Below, in pieces: positions 47,103 to 56,405 of a stretch of DNA of 64,000 nt (its first letter is position 1; every line of letters starts with the position of its first letter). Below the pieces are notes generated by a model. It was not told the DNA's origin. It saw nothing but the letters and a program-made list of their open reading frames with translations, and searched no databases. Source of the DNA: Pelagibacteraceae bacterium AG-325-J13 (GTDB lineage Bacteria > Pseudomonadota > Alphaproteobacteria > Pelagibacterales > Pelagibacteraceae); assembly GCA_003282835.1 (NCBI GenBank), contig QBYL01000001.1, positions 124,001 through 188,000 on the forward strand. The letters are read 5' to 3'. The position numbers were made by a program, and so were the translations under genes.

Positions 47103-48235
47103 TGAAAAAAAAAATTGCAATAATTGGAGCTGGTATTGCTGGATTGACTTTAGCTAATTTAATAAAAAAACTTACAGAACATGAATTCATGGTTTATGAA
47201 AGAGAAGAAAGTTTGTCTCTTGAAGAGGGATACGGTATTCAACTAGCAACTAATAGTATAAAAATTTTAAATCAAATAAATTTTAATAAAATTCACAAAG
47301 AAAAAATTTTTCACCCAAAAACTATAGACTTTTACAACATACAAAATAAAAAAATATGTGATTTAAATTTATCTAAGTTTAATAGCCCCGGTGTGAAATA
47401 CACAACGCTTCAAAGATCTACTTTAATCGAATTTTTGAAAGAAGATATTTACACACAGCATTTAAGATTTGGAAAAAAAATCAAAGAAGTCTCTGAACTT
47501 AAAGACAAAGTTCTTATCAAATTTGATGACAATACAAATGATCTAGTAGATTTCGTTGTTGCTGCTGATGGTATATTTTCAAACACCAGGACATTTTTTG
47601 AAATGAAAAAAGTTGAGCCAAGATTTAAGAAAGCCATTGCGGCAAGAGTAATATTAAATTCGAAATCTGAATTAGATATAAATGAAGAAAATATAAGTTT
47701 AATGCTTGGAAGTAACAGTCATATTGTTCTTTATCCAATAAATAAAAAAAAAGAACTTAATGTGGTTTGCATAATCAGATGTAAAAAATATGAACCTGAT
47801 AAAATCAAACAATTATTTCAAGAAATGGTTTTAAAACAAAACCCAAAATTAAAAAATATATTTGAGAATGAAATAAAAACGTGGCCTTTATATTTTACTT
47901 CAAAAATTATTCCTTCATCTAATAAAAAGGTATTTTATATTGGAGATGCTTTTAACGGGTTTTTGCCAACACTTGCACAAGGAGCAGGGCAGTCTATAGA
48001 AAGTGCTTTTGAAATATTTAATTTATTAAAAAACGATAAGCTTGATAAAGATAATAATTATTTTGAGATTAGATCAAAAAGGGCAAAAATTATAAGAAGC
48101 AGATCAAATTTTAATTTCTTTGCATTTCATTTTTCAAGCAAAATTATGCAAAACATAAGAAATTTATTATTGAAGCTTTTGGTAAAACGTAAATTTTTTG
48201 TAAAAAGATATTTAGGTAAAGTATATAATAATTAG
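47102..48235 (+). CDS. FAD-dependent aromatic-ring monooxygenase (UbiH/salicylate hydroxylase-like)
   Basis: 377 aa. Dinucleotide-binding KKIAIIGAGIAGLTLANLIKK, the DG motif VVAADGIFSNTRTFF, and FYIGDAFNGFLPTLAQGAGQSIESAFEI (GD motif) mark a class A flavin hydroxylase. Could act in ubiquinone synthesis or on aromatic compounds; the sequence does not decide. Convergent with ccrM: the stops share TTAG. Confidence 0.8.
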   Translation: MKKKIAIIGAGIAGLTLANLIKKLTEHEFMVYEREESLSLEEGYGIQLATNSIKILNQINFNKIHKEKIFHPKTIDFYNIQNKKICDLNLSKFNSPGVKYTTLQRSTLIEFLKEDIYTQHLRFGKKIKEVSELKDKVLIKFDDNTNDLVDFVVAADGIFSNTRTFFEMKKVEPRFKKAIAARVILNSKSELDINEENISLMLGSNSHIVLYPINKKKELNVVCIIRCKKYEPDKIKQLFQEMVLKQNPKLKNIFENEIKTWPLYFTSKIIPSSNKKVFYIGDAFNGFLPTLAQGAGQSIESAFEIFNLLKNDKLDKDNNYFEIRSKRAKIIRSRSNFNFFAFHFSSKIMQNIRNLLLKLLVKRKFFVKRYLGKVYNN

Positions 48236-49305
48236 GCTTTAGTTTCTGAGATAAATTTTTGTCTTAAACTATCAATTACAACAGTGGATCCATTAATTTT
48301 ACAATGCCAATAAGTCCAACCATTATAGCTTTCAGCCCCCATAATTGTCGCTGCCACTTTATGAATAGAACCCTCTGACTCTTTATATTTAATACTACCA
48401 TCAGCCATTATTTTAGCATTTACCTTCTTCTTGAGATCAAACAGAGTAGTACCAGGCTTTAATATTCCTAGTTCCACAAGAGATCCAAAAGGTATTCTTG
48501 GTTTAGATTTATTATTTTTAATAGTATCTAAATATTCATCCTCAATTACATTAGCTTTTTTTATTCGTTCACTAGCAGCTTTAAAATACTTTTTATCTCT
48601 TTCTATTCCAAAATATTTTCTACCTAATTTCTTAGCAACCACCGCTGTTGTTCCAGTACCTAAAAAAGGATCAAAGATAGCATCACCTTTGTTTGTGGTA
48701 GCTAAAATAATTCTATGTAAAAGCGCCTCTGGTTTTTGAGTAGAATGAATTTTTTTTCCATTTTTCTTTAGCCTTTCTTTCCCGTTGCAAATAGGTAATG
48801 TCCAGTCTGATCTCATCTGTAAGTCATCATTTAAGCATTTTAACGATTGATAATTAAACGTATATTTTGATTTCTTATTTTTTGAAGCCCAGATAAGAGT
48901 TTCATGTGCATTAGTAAATCGTGTACCTCTAAAATTTGGCATAGGATTATTCTTTCTCCAGATGACATCATTAAGAAGCCAATAATCTAAATTTTGTAAG
49001 TGATAACCTAGACGAAAAATATTATGATAAGATCCTATAACCCAAATGCTTCCATTATCTTTTAGAATTCTTTTACATTCACTAAGCCAAGCAATGCAGA
49101 ATTCATCGTAATGCTTAAAACTATTAAATTGATCCCACTTATCATTTACACCATTCACTTTGCTCGCATCAGGTCGAGTTAATTTTTCACCAATCTGCAT
49201 ATTGTAAGGAGGGTCAGCAAAAACTAAATCAAAAGACTTATCTGGAATTTTTTTTAGTTCCTTTAAACAATCACCATTTAAAATTTTATTAGAGAAAATT
49301 ATCAT
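48232..49305 (-). CDS. ccrM: Cell-cycle adenine methyltransferase CcrM (GANTC)
   Basis: Beta-class N6-adenine methyltransferase acting on GANTC, controlling cell-cycle genes in alphaproteobacteria. 357 aa. Catalytic DPPYNMQIGEKLTRPDAS comes first, SAM motif FDPFLGTGTTAVVAKKLGRKYFGIE later. The C-terminal domain (IPFGSLVELGILKPGTTLF ... YNGWTYWHCKING) is the CcrM DNA-recognition extension, which sets it apart from ordinary restriction methylases. No cognate nuclease is nearby. Its upstream region holds an inverted repeat with two GANTC sites, suggesting self-control. Confidence 0.95.
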   Translation of the reverse strand: MIIFSNKILNGDCLKELKKIPDKSFDLVFADPPYNMQIGEKLTRPDASKVNGVNDKWDQFNSFKHYDEFCIAWLSECKRILKDNGSIWVIGSYHNIFRLGYHLQNLDYWLLNDVIWRKNNPMPNFRGTRFTNAHETLIWASKNKKSKYTFNYQSLKCLNDDLQMRSDWTLPICNGKERLKKNGKKIHSTQKPEALLHRIILATTNKGDAIFDPFLGTGTTAVVAKKLGRKYFGIERDKKYFKAASERIKKANVIEDEYLDTIKNNKSKPRIPFGSLVELGILKPGTTLFDLKKKVNAKIMADGSIKYKESEGSIHKVAATIMGAESYNGWTYWHCKINGSTVVIDSLRQKFISETKA

Positions 49306-49308
49306 TTT

Positions 49309-49335
49309 CTAGATTCAACCTTAAATTGAATCTAG
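49309..49335. promoter_or_regulatory. Perfect inverted repeat with two GANTC sites upstream of ccrM
   Basis: CTAGATTCAA (49309-49318) and TTGAATCTAG (49326-49335) form a perfect 10-bp inverted repeat with a 7-base spacer, three bases upstream of the ccrM ATG. Each arm holds a GANTC (GATTC 49312-49316, GAATC 49328-49332). A third GAATC lies at 49379-49383. Methylation-sensitive operator and mRNA hairpin over the leader are both possible. Confidence 0.7.
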
Positions 49336-49383
49336 GGTCAAACCATTTAAGAAAAAAAATGAGTTTTCTTGTGTTTGAGAATC

Positions 49384-49953
49384 TTAACTCGACAACATCT
49401 TGTGTACCGGCTTAAAACCTTTTCTATGATGAATAGTTACGCCAAATTTTTTTAAACCTTCTAAATGTGCTTTGGTACCATAACCAAAGTTCCTTTCCCA
49501 TGCGTAATTAGAAAATTTTTCTGATAATTTTATCATTAAACTATCCCTGTAAACTTTTGCAACAACAGAAGCTGCACTTATAACTTTTACTTTCTCGTCT
49601 CCATTAATAATTGTTTTATAATTTTTTATACCCTTTGGTGCAAAACTACCGTCAATTAAAGTCATATCTGGCTTTACCACAAGTTTATCGATTGCTCGTT
49701 TCATAGAAAGGAGCGAAGCATTTAAAATATTTAATCTCAGAATTTCTTCTACAGATGCTACTCCAATTGCAAAATAAGAATTTTCTCTAATATGTTTTGA
49801 AATCAATTCTCTTTTATTAAAAGTAATTTTTTTTGAGTCTTTTAATAACTTGAAATTTATTCCATGTTTAAGCACAACAGCTGCTGAAACCACAGGCCCT
49901 GCAAGACAACCTCGTCCAACTTCATCAACTCCAGCTGTGATAATATTTTTCAA
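49384..49953 (-). CDS. rnhB: Ribonuclease HII
   Basis: Removes ribonucleotides from DNA. 189 aa. AGVDEVGRGCLAGPVVSAAVVL (catalytic DE), DSKKIT, and MTLIDGSFAPKG, VISAASVVAKVYRDSLM (Asp region) are typical. It is adjacent to ccrM, an order shared with other alphaproteobacteria, and follows the uracil-DNA glycosylase directly. Confidence 0.96.
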   Translation of the reverse strand: MKNIITAGVDEVGRGCLAGPVVSAAVVLKHGINFKLLKDSKKITFNKRELISKHIRENSYFAIGVASVEEILRLNILNASLLSMKRAIDKLVVKPDMTLIDGSFAPKGIKNYKTIINGDEKVKVISAASVVAKVYRDSLMIKLSEKFSNYAWERNFGYGTKAHLEGLKKFGVTIHHRKGFKPVHKMLSS

Positions 49954-50655
49954 TTAAATTTTAAGTTTAATTTTCATGTCTCTTATCATTTTTAAATCAA
50001 TCCATGCCATTTTTTTTTGAGCAGGTTGTCTCATTAAAAAAGCTGGATGAAAAGTTATAATTACCGAGGTTTTGCAATTGCCAAATGTTTTTTCTATCCA
50101 TTTGCCTCTCGCTTTAGAAATTACAATATCATTTCCTATTAGAGCGTTCATCGCAGTACTACCTAATAAAACCAATATCTTAGGATTAATAATCTCAATA
50201 TGTTTAGTAATAAAAGGCATGTATCTTTTTATTTCCTCATCTGATGGTCTTCTGTTTTCAGGGGGCCTATAATTAATAATATTTGATATGTAGATTTTTT
50301 TTCTATCTAAATTAATCGACAATAACATCTTATCTAAAAGTACCCCAGCCCTACCTACAAATGGTAGTCCCTCCATGTCTTCATTAGCTCCAGGTGCCTC
50401 ACCAATAAACATAATTTTAGAGCTTGGGTTGCCATCAGAAAAAACAATGTTCTTTGCACCTTTTTTTAAATCACAATTTTTTATGTTTTCTAATGATTTT
50501 TTTAAATTTTTTAAGCTTGATTCCTTAGAGTCTGATAATTTGAAACTTCCTAATTTTTTATAACGATTAATGGCTTTATTACTATAAATTAAATTATAAT
50601 TAATTTGTTTATAAAAATTTATTAATTTTATTGTTTTTACGTTAATTTTTTTCAT
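49954..50655 (-). CDS. Uracil-DNA glycosylase, family 4-like, without the Fe-S cysteines
   Basis: 233 aa. [31 protein letters not shown] (active site GEAPG, residues 85-89), [21 protein letters not shown] and [14 protein letters not shown] (catalytic His) fit family 4 uracil-DNA glycosylases. Those enzymes normally bind 4Fe-4S with four Cys. Here only two Cys exist in the whole protein (61 and 194); the site usually written EIxxCxPF reads EIKRYMPF. The cluster therefore cannot form in the usual way. Divergent from the TPR gene, 11 bases apart. Confidence 0.88.
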   Translation of the reverse strand: MKKINVKTIKLINFYKQINYNLIYSNKAINRYKKLGSFKLSDSKESSLKNLKKSLENIKNCDLKKGAKNIVFSDGNPSSKIMFIGEAPGANEDMEGLPFVGRAGVLLDKMLLSINLDRKKIYISNIINYRPPENRRPSDEEIKRYMPFITKHIEIINPKILVLLGSTAMNALIGNDIVISKARGKWIEKTFGNCKTSVIITFHPAFLMRQPAQKKMAWIDLKMIRDMKIKLKI

Positions 50656-50666
50656 AATATGCAGAT

Positions 50667-52361
50667 ATGAATAATTTTTTTTCTTCTAGGAAGATTATAC
50701 TACATGCATTGATCATCGTGTTTTTTTTTTCTACACTTTACGCTAGAAACGTAGATAAGTTTAATCAAGGTAGCAATATATCAGATTATTTTTCTGGCAT
50801 AGTTTTGTTGAACGATAATCAATATGATAAATCATACAGATATTTAAAAAAACTTGATGGACTTGAAGATACTCATTTAAATTACTCATTACAATATCTT
50901 TACTCATTAGTAAACTCAGAGAAATTTTATGAGGCATTTTTATACTCAAAAAAATTGGAAAAAAACAAAATAGACATTTTTGAAAGCAATTTGATAATTG
51001 GAATTTATTATCTTAAAAATAATAGATTAGATTTGGCAAAAAAATATTTCTCCAAAATAAAAAAAAAAAATTCTAATTTTTTTTTAAATAATTTTATCTC
51101 AAGTTCTCTCTCAAATTGGATAAATTTTAAAAAAATGGGCTTTAATAGCTCCAAAGATGAATTGAATAAACTTGACCCAAAATTCAGCAATCTAAAAAAA
51201 ATCCAAAATGCTTTTTTACATTGTTATTTTGATAGAAAAAATACAGATCAAGTTTTTAAAAAGTTAGCTCAAAGTAAAGAAACAGATTTTTCAAGATATA
51301 ATTACTTTTACTCTGTTTATTTAATTAATTCGAACCAAATTAATTTAGCAAGAGAATCTGTTAATTTTTCACTTAAACTATATCCTAGAAATTTATTACT
51401 TAATCAGCTAAAGCTCGATATAGAAGCAAAAAAAATAAATTTTAGTTTTAATTGCCAAAACGAACAACACGTTATAGCTGAATTGCTATATATTACAGCT
51501 AATGCTTTATCGTCTCAATCGATTTATATAATTTCAAATTTTTATTTAAATCTAGCAAAATATCTTAATAAAAATTTTAATTCATTTGATACTTTATTAG
51601 CAGAAAATCTTTACAAAATAGATAATTATGCCGAGTCCAAAAAAGTTTATGATAAAATCAGCAGAGAGGGACCAGCTTTCTTTTGGCATTCTTCAACTCA
51701 AAAGGCAAAAATACTTAAGCTTGAGAATGAAACTGAAAAAGCTCTTAAACTTATGACACAAGCATTTGAAAAAATTCCTAATACAAATATTTACCAAAAA
51801 TTTGATTACGCTGAGTTTCTGAAAAATAATCAACAATACGAAAAAGCTATCAGTCTTTATAGTGAAGTTTTAAAGTTTATAGATAAAGATCATCAGCTAT
51901 TTGCTGAAGTAAAAGACGGAAGAGGGGTTGCTTATGAAAGACTAGGTCAATGGAAAAAAGCTGAAAAAGATTTACTATCCTCTTTAGAAAGCAATCCTAA
52001 ACAAGCTTATGTAATTAATTATTTAGCATATTCATGGATTGAACAAGGAATTAATATTGATAAATCGTTATCTATGCTTCAAGAGGCGAATGATCTAAAA
52101 GAAAATGATCCATACATTATAGATTCTTTAGGATGGGCTTTTTTTAAACTGAAAAAATACAAATTATCAAAAGAATATCTGCAGCAAGCAGTTGAATTAA
52201 TGCCAGCCGATCCAATTGTTAACGATCATTTTGGAGACGTATTATGGAAAAATGGAAATAAAATTCAGGCAAGATATTATTGGAATTATGTTTTGAAATT
52301 AGAAAAAACAGAGGACGAATTGAAAGCAAAGATCAAAGAAAAATTAATATCTGGTATTTAG
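50667..52361 (+). CDS. Exported tetratricopeptide repeat protein
   Basis: 564 aa. N-terminal hydrophobic stretch KIILHALIIVFFFSTLYAR looks like a signal peptide. Helical repeats run throughout, clearest in the last 200 residues (AEVKDGRGVAYERLGQWKKAEKDLLSSLESNP, DSLGWAFFKLKKYKLSKEYLQQAVELMPADP). A protein of this architecture usually precedes ispE in alphaproteobacteria. Probably an envelope scaffold; no enzyme motif. ispE begins at the base after its stop. Confidence 0.85.
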   Translation: MNNFFSSRKIILHALIIVFFFSTLYARNVDKFNQGSNISDYFSGIVLLNDNQYDKSYRYLKKLDGLEDTHLNYSLQYLYSLVNSEKFYEAFLYSKKLEKNKIDIFESNLIIGIYYLKNNRLDLAKKYFSKIKKKNSNFFLNNFISSSLSNWINFKKMGFNSSKDELNKLDPKFSNLKKIQNAFLHCYFDRKNTDQVFKKLAQSKETDFSRYNYFYSVYLINSNQINLARESVNFSLKLYPRNLLLNQLKLDIEAKKINFSFNCQNEQHVIAELLYITANALSSQSIYIISNFYLNLAKYLNKNFNSFDTLLAENLYKIDNYAESKKVYDKISREGPAFFWHSSTQKAKILKLENETEKALKLMTQAFEKIPNTNIYQKFDYAEFLKNNQQYEKAISLYSEVLKFIDKDHQLFAEVKDGRGVAYERLGQWKKAEKDLLSSLESNPKQAYVINYLAYSWIEQGINIDKSLSMLQEANDLKENDPYIIDSLGWAFFKLKKYKLSKEYLQQAVELMPADPIVNDHFGDVLWKNGNKIQARYYWNYVLKLEKTEDELKAKIKEKLISGI

Positions 52362-53189
52362 ATGATATTAAAATCATTTTCAAAAATAAATTTATCAATA
52401 AATGTCGCTAGAAAGCTTAAAAATGGACTACACGATATACATTCGTATTTTTGTTTAGTAGATGTTTTTGATGAAATAAAAATCGTTAAAAACAATAAAA
52501 AAAAAGACTATGTTATTTTTAATGGAAAATTTGCGAAAAATATACAAAAAACGAATAATTCAGTATTAAATACACTAAAAATACTTAGAAACAAAAAAGT
52601 AATTTCTGATTATTATTCAATTATTATTAAAAAAAAAATACCAGTTTACGGTGGCTTAGGAGGAGGAACAAGTAATGCTGCTTGTTTAATCAAATATTTT
52701 ACAAAGGGTAGAGTGAATAAAAATCTTTTTTTTTCTTTAGAAAAAATAATTGGATCAGATTTAAGACTTTTCTTTTATAATCAAGGTTATTTAAAAAACT
52801 TAAAAATAATAAAAAAGATAACAAAACATAATCTTAATTTTTTGTTAGTATTTCCTAATATCAAATGCTCAACTACGAAAATTTATGCAAAAGTAAAGAA
52901 ATTTTCAAGAAAATCAAAATTCAGTAAAATGAGTAGTAAAAAAAAATTCATAAATTTTTTGGCACATGAAAACAACGATTTACAATCAATTGTTGAAAAT
53001 AAACACCCACCCATAAGAAATTTAATAAATGAAATAAGTACTAAGAATGGATGCTATTTTTCAAGAATGACTGGATCAGGATCAGTTTGTTACGGAGTTT
53101 TTAGAAGCGACAATTCAGCAAAACTTGCATTAAAAAAGATTAAATATAATCACCCAAAATATTGGCTTACTGTTGCAAAAACTATTTAA
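52362..53189 (+). CDS. ispE: 4-diphosphocytidyl-2-C-methyl-D-erythritol kinase
   Basis: GHMP kinase of the MEP pathway. 275 aa. SFSKINLSINVARKLKNGLHDIHSYFCLVDVFDEI (catalytic Lys), ATP loop IPVYGGLGGGTSNAACLIKYF, IGSDLRLFFY (catalytic Asp) and ARMTGSGSVCYGVF-like SRMTGSGSVCYGVF. Feeds the same pathway as ispH and so the carotenoid genes. Followed by tRNA-Gln after 36 bases. Confidence 0.94.
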   Translation: MILKSFSKINLSINVARKLKNGLHDIHSYFCLVDVFDEIKIVKNNKKKDYVIFNGKFAKNIQKTNNSVLNTLKILRNKKVISDYYSIIIKKKIPVYGGLGGGTSNAACLIKYFTKGRVNKNLFFSLEKIIGSDLRLFFYNQGYLKNLKIIKKITKHNLNFLLVFPNIKCSTTKIYAKVKKFSRKSKFSKMSSKKKFINFLAHENNDLQSIVENKHPPIRNLINEISTKNGCYFSRMTGSGSVCYGVFRSDNSAKLALKKIKYNHPKYWLTVAKTI

Positions 53190-53225
53190 ATTTATTTATT
53201 TATGATATACCAACATCTTATAAAT

Positions 53226-53299
53226 TGGGGCATAGCCAAGCGGTAAGGCAGCGGTTTTTGATACCGCCATCCTAGGTTCGAATCCTAGTGCCCCAGCCA
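53226..53299 (+). tRNA. tRNA-Gln (anticodon TTG)
   Basis: Cloverleaf: acceptor TGGGGCA/TGCCCCA, discriminator G, encoded CCA; anticodon stem GCGGT/ACCGC with TTG at 53258-53260; T arm CTAGG-TTCGAAT-CCTAG. The U-A first pair and TTG anticodon agree with glutamine. It ends seven bases before the cca ATG. Confidence 0.97.
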
Positions 53300-53306
53300 C
53301 TAAAAT

Positions 53307-54563
53307 ATGTTTAATTTTACATTCATTAAAAAAATTAAAAATAAGATCTTTCCCTTTTATAAAAATCGAGAGTTGAAGCTAGTATTCAAGACACTTCAAG
53401 AGGGACATCCAAAAGAAACTAAAGTAGCGATGTTTGTTGGTGGATGTGTTAGAAAATATTTAACTAACGAAAAAATCAATGATATTGATATAGCCACAGC
53501 GTTAACAATTGACTCATTAAAACAAAAATTTAAAGATACAAATTTTAAAATTATTGATACTGGAGTTGAACACGGTTCAGTTACACTTATAACAAATGAT
53601 CTTAAATTAGAAATTACAACTTTAAGAAAAGATGTTAAAACTGATGGGCGACATGCCGAAATAGAGTATACTGAAAACTGGCAAGAAGACTCCAACAGAA
53701 GAGATTTTACATTTAATGCAATTTATCTAGATATTAATGGTAAAATTTTTGATCCTCAATCTGGAGTTCTAGATTTAAAAAATAGAATAGTAAAATTTAT
53801 TGGTGATCCGAATAAGAGAATTGAAGAAGATTTTTTGAGAATTTTACGCTTTATAAGATTTTCCCTAGAGTACAGTAGCGCTATTGATAAAAGCACTTTA
53901 AAAGCAGTAAAGTTTAATTTAGATGGTATAAAAAAAATCTCAAAGGAGAGAATATACTCAGAGCTATTAAAAATCTTAAGTTTGAAAAACTTTTTAATTA
54001 TTCATGAAAATCAATCAATTAAAGAAGTTTTTGCGATAATATTCCCAGAACTTAAATATTTAAAAAGATTGATTAGAATTTATGAAGTTTCTAAAGCTTT
54101 TCCTTTAGATAAAAATATTCTCTTGGCAATATTATTAATTGATGAAAAAAATAATCATGAGTATTTTTTGCATAAATATAATGTGTCTAATGTTTTAAAG
54201 AAAGAGTTGAACTTTCTACATGATAATTATCAAATTTTTAAAAAAGATAGAAAATATTTTCATGGAAACTTAAAAAAAAATATTTTTTACATAGGGAAAG
54301 AAAATCTACAAAAAATCAATCTTATTAATTTTTCTTGCAACGATAAGATCAAAATTAAAGATTATTTAAATGTATTCAACTTAATTAAAAAAACGTCAGT
54401 TCCAAAATTTCCTTACGATGGCAATTATTTAAAGAATAAAGGGCTTATAGAAGGATTAAAAATTGGAAGTATTCTTGAACTTATAAAACAAGAGTGGGTT
54501 AAGAATGATTTTAAAATTTCGGAAAACAAAGTTGAAAAGATTATTAAAGACAATTCAGATTAA
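53307..54563 (+). CDS. cca: CCA tRNA nucleotidyltransferase / poly(A) polymerase family
   Basis: Repairs or adds 3' CCA ends of tRNA. 418 aa. MFVGGCVRKYLTNEKINDIDIATAL is the catalytic GG...DxD motif; VEHGSVTLI, EITTLRKDVKTDGRHAEI, DSNRRDFTFNAIYLD and DFLRILRFIRF follow as in alphaproteobacterial CCA enzymes. It lies directly behind tRNA-Gln, whose CCA is encoded, so a repair role for that tRNA is likely. No Shine-Dalgarno fits between tRNA end and start. 4-base overlap with greA (shared TTAA stops). Confidence 0.93.
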   Translation: MFNFTFIKKIKNKIFPFYKNRELKLVFKTLQEGHPKETKVAMFVGGCVRKYLTNEKINDIDIATALTIDSLKQKFKDTNFKIIDTGVEHGSVTLITNDLKLEITTLRKDVKTDGRHAEIEYTENWQEDSNRRDFTFNAIYLDINGKIFDPQSGVLDLKNRIVKFIGDPNKRIEEDFLRILRFIRFSLEYSSAIDKSTLKAVKFNLDGIKKISKERIYSELLKILSLKNFLIIHENQSIKEVFAIIFPELKYLKRLIRIYEVSKAFPLDKNILLAILLIDEKNNHEYFLHKYNVSNVLKKELNFLHDNYQIFKKDRKYFHGNLKKNIFYIGKENLQKINLINFSCNDKIKIKDYLNVFNLIKKTSVPKFPYDGNYLKNKGLIEGLKIGSILELIKQEWVKNDFKISENKVEKIIKDNSD

Positions 54564-55036
54564 ATATATTCTACCTCTAGTATTTCAAAATTTCTATCAC
54601 CAGATGGGGCATTAACAGTAAGCATATCTCCCTTAGTTTTACCTATCAGCGCCTTACCAATTGGACTTTTATAAAAAAGCAAATTTTTTTCTATATTTGC
54701 TTCATCCTGCCCAACCAATCTATAAGTTACTTTATTGTCTGCATCTAAATCCAGCACCTTTATAGTGCATCCGAAAATTACTTTTCCATTATTTTCCATT
54801 TTAGTTACATCAATAACATTTGCTCTTGCTATTAAATCATTAATTATTTGAACACGGCTTTCTATATGACCTTGTTGTTCTTTTGCGGCATGATATTCAG
54901 CATTTTCTTTTAAGTCACCGTGAGATCTTGCTTCTGCTATTGCAGCTACAATTTTTGGTCTTTGGATATTTTTTAAGTCTGCCAACTCTGACTTCAGTTT
55001 TTCTAAACCTCTAACTGTTATTGGTTCTTTATCCAT
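54560..55036 (-). CDS. greA: Transcription elongation factor GreA
   Basis: Rescues backtracked RNA polymerase. 158 aa. EPITVRGLEKLKSELADLKNIQRPKIVAAIAEARSHGDLKENAEYHAAKEQQG is the N-terminal coiled coil with the acidic tip; the C-terminal FKBP-like domain ends SPIGKALIGKTKGD. Three bases after hemF. Confidence 0.97.
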   Translation of the reverse strand: MDKEPITVRGLEKLKSELADLKNIQRPKIVAAIAEARSHGDLKENAEYHAAKEQQGHIESRVQIINDLIARANVIDVTKMENNGKVIFGCTIKVLDLDADNKVTYRLVGQDEANIEKNLLFYKSPIGKALIGKTKGDMLTVNAPSGDRNFEILEVEYI

Positions 55037-55039
55037 AAT

Positions 55040-55864
55040 TTATTTCCAATTTGCTTGTGGAGGTAGTGACATTAAAATTGATTCAATATTACCACCTGTA
55101 TTTAAACCAAATTTTGTTCCTCTATCATATAAAAGATTAAATTCAACATATCTTCCTCTTTTTAAAAGTTGTTTTTCTTTATCTTTTTTTGACCATTTTA
55201 ATTTTCTCTTTTTATCAATTATTTTTTTTGAAATTTCTATAAAAGTTAAACCTAACTCTCTAACAAATTTGAAATTCTTGACCCAATCCTGTGTTTCGTG
55301 ATCAAAAAAAATACCTCCAATTCCTCTTGGTTCATTTCGATGAGGTAAGTAAAAATAATTATCACACCATTTTTGGTATTTTTTGTAATTCTTTTTATTT
55401 TTTATGCATACTTTTTTTAACATACTATGAACCATTTTTTTTTCACTCATGTCATTAAAACATGGAGTAACATCAATACCCCCGCCAAACCATTGCTTAC
55501 CTGTAACAATAAACCTTGTATTAAAATGAATAGCAGGTATTTTTGGATTTCTCATATGAGCTACTACCGAAATACCAGAAGCCCAATATTTACCTTCTTT
55601 TGATGCTCCAAATATTTTAGATCTAAAATCTTTTTTAAATTTGCCCTCGACGGTAGATTTGTTAACTCCTACTTTTTCAAAAATTTTTCCATTAATTAAC
55701 AAATATGAAATACCGCCGCCTTCTTTTTTTCTTTTCTTTTTCCAATGTCTTTTGACAAATCTTTTTCTTCTACCTTCAATTATTTCAAATTCATTACAAA
55801 TTTGACTTTGCAAGAAGGAAAACCAACTATCGACTGCTTTTTTTTTGTAATCAGAATTTTTCAT
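55040..55864 (-). CDS. hemF: Coproporphyrinogen III oxidase, oxygen-dependent
   Basis: Heme synthesis step in the aerobic pathway. Start moved to ATG 55864 (274 aa): it overlaps the trmL stop by one base (TAATG) and removes 16 non-homologous residues present in the track version. HFNTRFIVTGKQWFGGGIDVTPC, YLPHRNEPRGIGGIFFDH and FNLLYDRGTKFGLNTGGNIESILMSLPP are family hallmarks. Heme is needed for bc1 and the oxidase in this window. Confidence 0.95.
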   Translation of the reverse strand: MKNSDYKKKAVDSWFSFLQSQICNEFEIIEGRRKRFVKRHWKKKRKKEGGGISYLLINGKIFEKVGVNKSTVEGKFKKDFRSKIFGASKEGKYWASGISVVAHMRNPKIPAIHFNTRFIVTGKQWFGGGIDVTPCFNDMSEKKMVHSMLKKVCIKNKKNYKKYQKWCDNYFYLPHRNEPRGIGGIFFDHETQDWVKNFKFVRELGLTFIEISKKIIDKKRKLKWSKKDKEKQLLKRGRYVEFNLLYDRGTKFGLNTGGNIESILMSLPPQANWK

Positions 55865-56307
55865 TAAAATTTTATTTGTCTTAAAGCTTCTGAACTTACA
55901 ATTGCAACACACATTGCTACATTTAGAGATCTAGTTTTTTTTTGGATTGGTACCTTAAGTTTATTTACTATTGATTTATGTAATTCTTTGGGCACACCTG
56001 CGCTTTCTCTTCCAAATAAAATAATATCATTTTTTTTAAATTTAAATTTAAGATAAGATTTGTTTGCTTTTGTTGTCATGAGTATAACTCTAGATTTTTT
56101 ATTTGTTTTTAAAAACATATCATAATTTTCATATCTATAAATTTTGCTGTTACCAATGTAATCCATTACAACTCTTTTAAATCGTGGGTCATTTAGACTA
56201 AAGCCACATGGTTCAATTATATGAACTTTTATGTCAAAACACGCGCTTAATCTCAATATAGCGGCTGTATTTTGCGGAATGTCAGGTTTGTATAGAGCTA
56301 TGTGCAT
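55864..56307 (-). CDS. trmL: tRNA (cytidine34-2'-O)-methyltransferase TrmL
   Basis: SPOUT methylase of the tRNA wobble position. 147 aa. MHIALYKPDIPQNTAAILRLSACFD, NDIILFGRESAGVPKELHKSI and SLNVAMCVAIVSSEALRQI are the three knot motifs. Divergent from petA; coupled to hemF. Confidence 0.93.
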   Translation of the reverse strand: MHIALYKPDIPQNTAAILRLSACFDIKVHIIEPCGFSLNDPRFKRVVMDYIGNSKIYRYENYDMFLKTNKKSRVILMTTKANKSYLKFKFKKNDIILFGRESAGVPKELHKSIVNKLKVPIQKKTRSLNVAMCVAIVSSEALRQIKF

Positions 56308-56405
56308 TATTATTGGTTAATTTACTATAATTATGTGTCATTCTGACCCTAGAAAATAGAATTATTTAGTCTTATTTAATAATTACATTATAAACACTTA
56401 GATAA

